Source: an uncultured Rhizobiaceae group bacterium (GTDB taxonomy: Bacteria > Pseudomonadota > Alphaproteobacteria > Rhizobiales > Rhizobiaceae). Taken from it: a stretch of DNA of 64,000 nt. The translations under genes were made by a program, and so were the position numbers. Positions within the stretch are counted from its first letter, which is position 1, and each line of letters begins with the position of its first letter. The stretch lies in NCBI GenBank assembly GCA_937958815.1, contig CALGMR010000020.1, positions 21,466-85,465 of the forward strand, given 5' to 3'. Below the pieces are notes generated by a model. That model had not been told where the DNA came from. It saw nothing but the letters and a program-made list of their open reading frames with translations, and did not search any database. This document shows positions 19,011 through 26,400 of this stretch, piece after piece.

Positions 19011-20579
19011 ATGAGCAATGCAGAAACAGCTCCAGCCAGAAGCGCTCGTTCAGGAGGTCGCGCCGCAAGAAGGGCTGTTCGCGCTGCCCCTTTGACCGAA
19101 GATATAAAACCCGTTCGCGCGGGGATGGAGGGTGGCGAATACAAACCCCTGTCAGATTCCGATGTGCAAAAAGTTCATGAAGCCGTTTTAGATGTTCTGG
19201 AAAACATTGGGCTGTCCCAAGCCACACCCACATGCATTGCAGCATGTGAAAAGCTGGGAGCCATCATGGGCGACGATGGTCGTCTGCGTTTCCCACGTCA
19301 TGTGGTCATGGACACAATAAAGAACGCGAACCGCAACATGACGGTTCATGCCCGTGACCCAAAATATGATATCCACCCCCAGGGCGAGAAAGTGCATTTT
19401 GGAACCGCTGGCGCAGCAGTTCACATTGTTGACGTTGAAAAGAACGAATACCGTGAGAGTTACCTTCGCGACATTTATGATGCTGCCCGCATTGTTGAAG
19501 GTCTCGACAACATTCACTTCTTCCAGCGCCCCATGGTTGCACGGGATTTGCCAGATCCACTCGATCTAGATCTCAACACGCTCTACGCATGTCTGGCTGG
19601 CACCACCAAACATATAGGCACCTCCTTTACCTTGGCAGAATATGTGCCAGATGCCTTGAAAATGATGTACAAAATGGCAGGAGGCGAAGACGCATTTCGC
19701 GCAAGACCATTTGTCTCCAACTCAAACTGCTTTGTGGTGCCACCACTCCGGTTCGCACCAGATGCCACCGACGTTTTAGAAGCGTGCGTTTATGGCGGAA
19801 TGCCTGTCCTTTTACTTTCTGCCGGACAAGCTGGTGCCACTTCTCCAGCCGCAATTGCTGGCGCAGTCGTACAAGCCGTTGCTGAAGTTCTTGCTGGTTT
19901 GGTCTTCGTCAATGCCCTCGTTCCAGGTCATCCGGCTATTTTTGGCACTTGGCCATTTGTTTCGGACCTGCGCACCGGTGCCATGTCTGGCGGCTCTGGC
20001 GAACAAGCGTTGCTCACAGCTGCTTGTGGCCAGATGGCGAATTTCTATGATCTTCCTGGTGGGTCAGCTGCAGGGATGTGCGATGCCAAAACACCTGACA
20101 TTCAAGCCGGGTGGGAAAAGGGCATAGCCTATGTGCTTGCGGGGATGGCTGGAACTAACATGATTTATGAAGCTGCAGGCATGCATGGCTCTCTCATGGG
20201 GTTCTGTCTTGAAAGTCTGTTTCTTGACAATGACGCATTGGGCCAGGCCTTACGATGTGTTCGCGGGATTGAGGTGAATGACGAGACACTGAGTATAGAT
20301 GCGATGCGAGATGTTTGTGTGGATGGCCCGGGCCACTATCTTGGCCACGGTCAAACCCTTGATCTGATGCAAAAGGAATATCTTTATCCTGATCTTGCCA
20401 ATCGGTTTAGCCCAAAAGAATGGGCTGAACTGGGCAAACCAGATATCGTTCAACTAGCCATTGAGCGTAAAAAGAAGGTGTTGGCAGAATTCTTCCCAAA
20501 CCATGTGGATCAGGAAACCGATGATTGGCTTCGCCAGGAGTTCAATATCTGTTTGCCGAAAGAGCAAATGAGACCGTAG
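19011..20579 (+). CDS. MttB-family (trimethylamine methyltransferase superfamily) protein, non-pyrrolysine
   Basis: A 522-residue member of the MttB superfamily (COG5598) read through without any in-frame amber codon, so it is of the non-pyrrolysine type. Characterised relatives demethylate quaternary amines such as glycine betaine, proline betaine or carnitine and pass the methyl group to a corrinoid protein. GGGAGA at 19000-19005 supports the start. The first 35 residues are basic and Ala/Arg-rich and look disordered. No B12-binding corrinoid protein or corrinoid:THF methyltransferase gene is in the window. As last gene of the cluster it may give an alternative first demethylation step; the exact substrate is inferred. 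Confidence 0.88.
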   Translation: MSNAETAPARSARSGGRAARRAVRAAPLTEDIKPVRAGMEGGEYKPLSDSDVQKVHEAVLDVLENIGLSQATPTCIAACEKLGAIMGDDGRLRFPRHVVMDTIKNANRNMTVHARDPKYDIHPQGEKVHFGTAGAAVHIVDVEKNEYRESYLRDIYDAARIVEGLDNIHFFQRPMVARDLPDPLDLDLNTLYACLAGTTKHIGTSFTLAEYVPDALKMMYKMAGGEDAFRARPFVSNSNCFVVPPLRFAPDATDVLEACVYGGMPVLLLSAGQAGATSPAAIAGAVVQAVAEVLAGLVFVNALVPGHPAIFGTWPFVSDLRTGAMSGGSGEQALLTAACGQMANFYDLPGGSAAGMCDAKTPDIQAGWEKGIAYVLAGMAGTNMIYEAAGMHGSLMGFCLESLFLDNDALGQALRCVRGIEVNDETLSIDAMRDVCVDGPGHYLGHGQTLDLMQKEYLYPDLANRFSPKEWAELGKPDIVQLAIERKKKVLAEFFPNHVDQETDDWLRQEFNICLPKEQMRP

Positions 20580-20633
20580 GTCTTGTCCGTAGAATCACGA
20601 GTTGACGCATAGCTGCTTTGCAAGTCACAGCAT

Positions 20634-20665
20634 TTGCGTATTACTTCGTGGGCTTTATAAAGCCC
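20634..20665 (+). promoter_or_regulatory. Candidate pyc promoter with a 16-bp palindrome over the -10
   Basis: TTGCGT (20634-20639), a 16-base spacer and TATAAA (20656-20661) form a plausible sigma-70 promoter 29 bases ahead of pyc. The -10 lies within the perfect palindrome GGGCTTTATAAAGCCC (20650-20665), which could be an operator. The same palindrome could also act as a hairpin at the end of the upstream operon, though no T-tract follows. Confidence 0.4.
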
Positions 20666-20696
20666 CTAAACTTTCATTTGGGATTCACATCATCCG

Positions 20697-23600
20697 ATGG
20701 CTATCAAAAAAATTCTTGTCGCAAACCGTTCTGAAATTGCAATTCGTGTTTTCCGCGCTGCAAATGAGCTAGGTCTGAAAACTGTCGCCATCTGGGCGGA
20801 AGAAGACAAGTTAGCCCTCCATCGGTTCAAAGCGGATGAAGCCTATCAGATCGGGTCAGGCCCACATCTTGCCAAAGCAATGGGACCGATTGAAAGTTAT
20901 CTTTCTATTGATGAAGTTATCCGTGTTGCAAAACTGTCTGGCGCCGATGCCATTCACCCAGGTTACGGCCTTTTGTCCGAAAGTCCGGAATTTGTTGACG
21001 CCTGCGAAGAGGCGGGAATCACATTCATTGGACCAAAAGCCGAGACCATGCGATCCCTTGGCAACAAAGTGGCGGCCCGAAATCTCGCAATCGCTGCAGG
21101 CGTACCAGTTGTTCCAGCAACAGACCCGTTGCCAGAAGATCTCGATGAAATTAAAAAAATGGCCGAGAAAATTGGCTATCCCATTATGCTCAAAGCATCT
21201 TGGGGTGGTGGCGGTCGCGGCATGCGCACCATTCGCTCTGCAGAAGACCTGGAAAATGAAGCTCTGGAAGCACGCCGTGAAGCGCGCGCAGCTTTTGGCA
21301 AGGACGAAATTTATCTCGAAAAATTGGTTGAACGCGCACGCCATGTGGAAGCACAAATTCTGGGTGATGGCCAAGGCAAAGCAGTTCACCTGTTTGAACG
21401 TGACTGCTCCGTGCAACGCCGCAACCAAAAAGTGGTTGAACGGGCCCCTGCTCCATATCTGAGCGAAGAGCAACGCCAAGAGCTTTGTGGCTATGCTCTC
21501 CAAATTGCCAATGAAACAAATTATCTAGGTGCAGGCACAGTCGAATTCCTTATGGATATCGACACTGGCGCGTTTTACTTCATCGAAGTCAATCCACGCG
21601 TGCAAGTGGAGCACACGGTCACCGAAGAGGTGACTGGCATCGATATTATCAAGGCGCAAATCCACTTGGTGGATGGGCACAAAATCGGAACGCCTGAATC
21701 AGGTGTGCCGGAACAAGAAGACATCAAACTGAACGGCCATGCTCTCCAGTGCCGGATTACGACAGAAGATCCCGAACAGAATTTCATTCCCGATTACGGC
21801 CGCATTACCGCCTATCGCGGAGCCACTGGTTTCGGCATTCGTCTGGATGGCGGTACAGCCTATTCAGGTGCAGTGATCACCCGATTCTATGATCCACTTC
21901 TTGAGAAAGTGACGGCGTGGGCACCGACATATCAAGAAACCATTAAGCGTATGGACCGTGCCTTGCGCGAGTTCCGTATCCGAGGTGTCGCCACCAACCT
22001 GACATTCCTCGAAAACATCATCACGCACCCGAGTTTCTTGGACAACACGTACACAACAAAGTTTATCGACACGACGCCTGAACTGTTTGACAAAGTGAAA
22101 CGCCGCGACCGCGCCACGCGCTTGTTGAATTACATTGCCGATGTTTCTGTAAACGGGCACCCTGAAGCGCGCGATCGCGCCCGCCCACCTGCAAATTTGC
22201 CGACGCCAAAGGCCCCATGGTTCGAAAATAAAATTAAGGACGGCACACGCCAACGTTTGGAAAAAGATGGGCCTAAAGCATTTTCGAAATGGATGCGTAA
22301 TCAGAAACAAGTTTTGCTCACAGATACAACCATGCGCGATGGACACCAGTCTTTGTTGGCAACCCGCATGCGCACCCATGACATTGCAGCTGTCGCTGGA
22401 GCATACGCGAAGTCGCTGCCCGAATTGTTATCACTGGAGTGTTGGGGGGGTGCCACTTTTGATGTGGCCATGCGTTTCCTCACCGAAGATCCATGGGAGC
22501 GTCTGGCGTTGATCCGAGATCGCGCTCCAAACTTATTATTGCAAGCACTGGTGCGCGGTTCCAACGGTGTTGGTTATACGGGGTATCCTGACAACGTGGT
22601 CAAACATTGGGTGCACGAAGCAGCCAAAGGCGGTGTAGATATTTTCCGAGTATTCGATTCCCTCAATTGGGTCGACAATATGCGGGTCTGCATGGATGCC
22701 GTTTTAGAAACAGACAAATTGCTGGAAGCAACGATTTGTTACACTGGCGATTTAATGGACAAGAACCGCAGCCAGTATGATCTCAAATACTATCTGAATA
22801 TGGCAGAAGAGCTGGACAAAGCTGGCGCACATATTATTGCCATTAAAGATATGGCTGGCCTTTTGAAGCCAGCAGCAGCGCGAGAATTGTTCCCCGCTTT
22901 GCGTGAAGTTACAGACCTGCCAATTCATTTCCACACCCACGACACATCCGGCATTTCTGCAGCCACCGTGTTGGCAGCCGTTGAATCTGGTGTGGACGCT
23001 GTCGACGCAGCTATGGATTCGCTCTCCGGCGGCACATCACAACCCTGTCTTGGTTCAATCGTGGAAGCCTTACGCGGTTCAGAACGTGACCCTGGTTTAG
23101 ATGCGGACGCCATTCGTCAAATTTCTTTGTATTGGGAAGCTGCTCGCGCCCAATATGCGGCCTTTGAAAGCGACGTGAAATCTCCTGCATCTGAGGTTTA
23201 TCTTCACGAAATGCCTGGCGGCCAGTACACCAATTTGAAAGAACAGGCACGGTCCCTAAAACTCGACACCCGCTGGAACGAAGTTGCCAAGGCCTATGCC
23301 GAAGTGAACGACATGTTTGGTGACATCGTGAAAGTAACGCCATCCTCTAAAGTGGTGGGCGATATGGCACTGATGATGGTCAGCCAAGACCTCACACGCG
23401 AAGAAGTCGAAGATCCGAACAAAGATATTTCGTTCCCGGAATCAGTGGTCTCGATGATGAAGGGCGATTTGGGCTTTCCAAAACAAGGCTGGCCTGAAGC
23501 ATTTCAGAAGAAAGTCTTGAAAGGCGAAGCGCCGCTCAAAGACAGAGTTGGCGCTTTGATGGAACCAGCTGATTTAGATGCTGAACGAAAGACAATTGAT

Positions 23601-24158
23601 GGTGTTTTAGGACGTCCGGTTACAGATACTGAATTTGCTTCTTATCTCATGTATCCGAAGGTCTTCACCGATTACGCACTCGCGCGCAGTACATATGGAC
23701 CAACATCCACACTGCCCACCCCTGTCTACTTCTACGGCATGGAACCGGGCGATGAGGTGATGATCGAAATTGAACAAGGCAAACTTCTTGTTGTTCATTG
23801 TTTGGCTGTCTCCGAAATGGACGATCAAGGCATGGTCACCGTGTTCTTTGAACTCAACGGCCAGCCGCGTCGTGCGCGCGTTCCAGATCGTCTGCGCGGT
23901 GCTGATTCAATCGTCGTGCGTCCAAAAGTCGACGCGGGTGACAGCAAACAAATCGGCGCGCCAATGCCAGGTGTTGTCTCCACGATCATGGTTGAAGTTG
24001 GTCAGGAAATCGCCGCTGGCGATGTGCTCCTGTCCATCGAAGCTATGAAAATGGAAACCGCACTCCACGCTGAAACCGACGGTGTGGTCGCTGAAGTTCT
24101 CGTCAAACGCGGTGACCAGATTGATGCAAAAGATTTGCTGGTGCGCCTTGAGGGATAA
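20697..24158 (+). CDS. pyc: Pyruvate carboxylase
   Basis: An 1153-residue single-chain enzyme that makes oxaloacetate from pyruvate and bicarbonate. Order of domains: biotin carboxylase with ATP-grasp (about 1-455; GGGGRGMR glycine loop near 166), carboxyltransferase barrel (about 540-810; LLTDTTMRDGHQS at its start, HFHTHDTSG metal site), allosteric/linker region, and biotinyl domain with AMKME where Lys1118 is the biotinylated residue. Length matches the family. It lies after the demethylation cluster but has its own promoter candidate; anaplerosis fits growth on one- and two-carbon products, which is only inference. Confidence 0.97.
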   Translation: MAIKKILVANRSEIAIRVFRAANELGLKTVAIWAEEDKLALHRFKADEAYQIGSGPHLAKAMGPIESYLSIDEVIRVAKLSGADAIHPGYGLLSESPEFVDACEEAGITFIGPKAETMRSLGNKVAARNLAIAAGVPVVPATDPLPEDLDEIKKMAEKIGYPIMLKASWGGGGRGMRTIRSAEDLENEALEARREARAAFGKDEIYLEKLVERARHVEAQILGDGQGKAVHLFERDCSVQRRNQKVVERAPAPYLSEEQRQELCGYALQIANETNYLGAGTVEFLMDIDTGAFYFIEVNPRVQVEHTVTEEVTGIDIIKAQIHLVDGHKIGTPESGVPEQEDIKLNGHALQCRITTEDPEQNFIPDYGRITAYRGATGFGIRLDGGTAYSGAVITRFYDPLLEKVTAWAPTYQETIKRMDRALREFRIRGVATNLTFLENIITHPSFLDNTYTTKFIDTTPELFDKVKRRDRATRLLNYIADVSVNGHPEARDRARPPANLPTPKAPWFENKIKDGTRQRLEKDGPKAFSKWMRNQKQVLLTDTTMRDGHQSLLATRMRTHDIAAVAGAYAKSLPELLSLECWGGATFDVAMRFLTEDPWERLALIRDRAPNLLLQALVRGSNGVGYTGYPDNVVKHWVHEAAKGGVDIFRVFDSLNWVDNMRVCMDAVLETDKLLEATICYTGDLMDKNRSQYDLKYYLNMAEELDKAGAHIIAIKDMAGLLKPAAARELFPALREVTDLPIHFHTHDTSGISAATVLAAVESGVDAVDAAMDSLSGGTSQPCLGSIVEALRGSERDPGLDADAIRQISLYWEAARAQYAAFESDVKSPASEVYLHEMPGGQYTNLKEQARSLKLDTRWNEVAKAYAEVNDMFGDIVKVTPSSKVVGDMALMMVSQDLTREEVEDPNKDISFPESVVSMMKGDLGFPKQGWPEAFQKKVLKGEAPLKDRVGALMEPADLDAERKTIDGVLGRPVTDTEFASYLMYPKVFTDYALARSTYGPTSTLPTPVYFYGMEPGDEVMIEIEQGKLLVVHCLAVSEMDDQGMVTVFFELNGQPRRARVPDRLRGADSIVVRPKVDAGDSKQIGAPMPGVVSTIMVEVGQEIAAGDVLLSIEAMKMETALHAETDGVVAEVLVKRGDQIDAKDLLVRLEG

Positions 24159-24179
24159 ATTTCTCAACTGGGAGCGCAA

Positions 24180-24914
24180 ATGAACTGGCATCCAAAACAC
24201 TGCGCCGTCATTGGTGCCAATGGCGGCATTGGCGCTGCGTTCATCTCACACCTTCTTACGAACGATTCCCTTGAATCTATTCACTGCTGTTCACGATCGG
24301 GCACTTCCCAATTCACCAATGACAAAGCGATCAACCACATCTTGGATTACGACAATCAAGAATCTATCGCAGCAGCAGCCGCTGAAATCAAAGGCGCTGG
24401 CCCTCTCGATTTGGTGATTGTCGCTACGGGTTTGTTGCACGACGAGAAGGGTTTTGGTCCTGAAAAAAGCCTACGGCAGCTTGATTCAGAAAATCTCGCG
24501 CGCGCTTATCACATCAATGCCATCGGCCCCGCGCTGGTCGCTCAATCGTTCCTGCCATTGATGAACAAGGATTCAAAATCTGTGTTTGCCGCCCTGTCTG
24601 CGCGCGTCGGTTCAATTTCAGACAACAATATAGGTGGCTGGTATGGATATCGCGCCGCCAAAGCGGGCTTGAACCAGTTATTGCGAACGACGAGCATTGA
24701 GCACGCGCGACGCTGGCCTGAAAGTGTGGTGATCGGTCTTCATCCGGGCACAGTGGACACCGATCTCTCCAAACCGTTCCAGCGCAATGTGGCAGATGGC
24801 AAATTGTTCACGGCAGAATATGCGACCGAAGAAATGCTCAAAGTTATTTCCGGCGTCACCGCAGCAGATACGGGGAAAGTTTTCGCCTATGATGGGAAAG
24901 AAGTGCCTGCGTAA
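24180..24914 (+). CDS. Short-chain dehydrogenase/reductase (C-factor-like)
   Basis: A 244-residue classical SDR. The cofactor loop is GANGGIGAAF (about 12-21), followed by a VIVATGLLH strand, and the catalytic pair is in YGYRAAKAG. It resembles the CsgA/C-factor subgroup found with a very short substrate loop and a conserved HPGTVDTDLS segment. Substrate unknown. GGGAGC at 24169-24174 supports the start and the gene is 21 bases behind pyc, so read-through from pyc is possible. Confidence 0.87.
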   Translation: MNWHPKHCAVIGANGGIGAAFISHLLTNDSLESIHCCSRSGTSQFTNDKAINHILDYDNQESIAAAAAEIKGAGPLDLVIVATGLLHDEKGFGPEKSLRQLDSENLARAYHINAIGPALVAQSFLPLMNKDSKSVFAALSARVGSISDNNIGGWYGYRAAKAGLNQLLRTTSIEHARRWPESVVIGLHPGTVDTDLSKPFQRNVADGKLFTAEYATEEMLKVISGVTAADTGKVFAYDGKEVPA

Positions 24915-24919
24915 CACCC

Positions 24920-25576
24920 TTATGGCGACGGTCGGATCACCTCTACAAAACTCACCACCGTCGGCAATATGCGATATGTCATCACATTCACGCCCTTTGC
25001 GTTCGGATGTATTCCATCAGCCAGCAGGAGTTCTGGTTTGGTGAGCACCCCATCAAGAAAAAAGGGATAGAGAAGCAAATTGTGTTTCTCGGAGAGTTCT
25101 GGAAAAATTGCGTTGAACTCTTTCTCATAAGTCTCTCCCATATTGGGGGGCGCGAGCATTCCTGCCAACAAAACTTCAATGCCGCGTTCTTTCAAGCGGG
25201 TGATCATCTTGTCTAAGTTTTCACGTGTTGTCTTTGGTGGCAGTCCACGCAGTGCGTCATTTGCGCCCAGTTCAAGAATGACACCATCGGTGCCATCAGG
25301 CACTGACCAATCTAAACGCGAAACGCCCCCGCTAGTTGTATCGCCTGAAACACCAGCGCCAATAATATCTACGTCGAGACCTTCATCCTTCAACGCCGCC
25401 TGCAATCTCTCAGGGAATCCTTCCCCTTGTGCGAGTTGATAACCGGCTGAAAGACTGTCACCTAAAATCACAATTTTTGGCTTAGATTCTTCGGCAAAGG
25501 CCAAACTCGACAAAAACACCAGCCAAAAGCTGACACAAATTTTCAGGGCTGCTTTACAATATTTTACACTGTTCAC
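24920..25576 (-). CDS. tesA: Arylesterase / SGNH-family lysophospholipase TesA-like
   Basis: A 218-residue secreted SGNH hydrolase. It has a signal peptide (residues 1-28), block I with the nucleophile in ILGDSLSAGYQL, block III GANDALRG, and block V DGIHPN carrying the catalytic Asp and His. TesA-type enzymes hydrolyse acyl-CoA, aryl and lysophospholipid esters in the periplasm. Translation starts at GTG, supported by GGAGG 10 bases upstream. It is divergent from the ABC exporter pair, the same arrangement as tesA-ybbA-ybbP in E. coli. Confidence 0.92.
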   Translation of the reverse strand: MNSVKYCKAALKICVSFWLVFLSSLAFAEESKPKIVILGDSLSAGYQLAQGEGFPERLQAALKDEGLDVDIIGAGVSGDTTSGGVSRLDWSVPDGTDGVILELGANDALRGLPPKTTRENLDKMITRLKERGIEVLLAGMLAPPNMGETYEKEFNAIFPELSEKHNLLLYPFFLDGVLTKPELLLADGIHPNAKGVNVMTYRILPTVVSFVEVIRPSP

Positions 25577-25686
25577 TTTGACTTTACCTCCCCAAAATCC
25601 ATATCAGGTATCATGCGTCGATACATGTCCTTAATATGACGGCTCTATTTATACGCCACCACCAACATGAGAAGCCAAACAATCAA

Positions 25687-26400
25687 ATGCAACCTGCTAT
25701 TTCATTAAAAGACATACATCTCACTTTGGGCGAGGGTGCATCGCAAGTTCACGTCTTGCGCGGAATTTCACTTGACGTGCCCAGCGGAAAATCTGTCGGA
25801 GTGGTGGGTCCATCTGGTTCAGGTAAATCAACCTTGCTTATGGTGATGGCGGGATTGGAACGTGTAGACAGCGGAGTGGTGGAACTCGCAGGGGAAAACT
25901 TCTCCAGTCTCAATGAAGACGGTTTGGCTGCCTTTCGTGGAAAGAACATTGGCATTGTTTTTCAGTCATTCCACCTCATTCCCAATATGACAGCCTTGGA
26001 AAATGTTGCTGTGCCATTGGAGCTGGCGGGCGTTGAGACTGCTTTTGAAAAGGCAGAACAGGAATTGCGCGCTGTTGGGCTGGGCGAACGCTTGACACAT
26101 TATCCCACCCAAATGTCTGGTGGCGAACAACAGCGTGTTGCGATGGCGCGCGCCTTGGCACCAGACCCAAAAATTCTTGTGGCGGACGAACCAACCGGAA
26201 ATTTGGACGAAGACACAGGCGCTCAGATAACAGAGCTTTTGTTTTCCAAGCAGCGCGAACGCGGCATGACTTTGGTTTTGGTTACCCACGATCCATCGCT
26301 GGCGGAGCAATGCGATATGACGTTGCGCGTGCGCGCCGGTGAAATTGAACAGCAGGCTGAAAAACCAGAAAAGAAAACACGCGGAAAGTCTGCTGCATGA
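25687..26400 (+). CDS. ABC transporter ATP-binding protein (YbbA/LolD-like)
   Basis: A 237-residue ATPase with Walker [11 protein letters not shown]-loop FQSFHLIP, signature [14 protein letters not shown], Walker B ILVADEP and the switch His in [10 protein letters not shown]. The length and the DEPTGNLDE segment place it in the MacB/LolD/YbbA group that works with FtsX-type permeases. It ends in a short charged Lys-rich tail. The start is chosen at 25687; an upstream in-frame ATG at 25636 would add 17 residues with no ribosome binding site. It overlaps the permease gene by ATGA. Confidence 0.92.
   Translation: MQPAISLKDIHLTLGEGASQVHVLRGISLDVPSGKSVGVVGPSGSGKSTLLMVMAGLERVDSGVVELAGENFSSLNEDGLAAFRGKNIGIVFQSFHLIPNMTALENVAVPLELAGVETAFEKAEQELRAVGLGERLTHYPTQMSGGEQQRVAMARALAPDPKILVADEPTGNLDEDTGAQITELLFSKQRERGMTLVLVTHDPSLAEQCDMTLRVRAGEIEQQAEKPEKKTRGKSAA

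Noticed and set aside
19011..20579. Pyrrolysine-containing trimethylamine methyltransferase
   Set aside because: The gene has no in-frame amber codon, so it belongs to the non-pyrrolysine branch.
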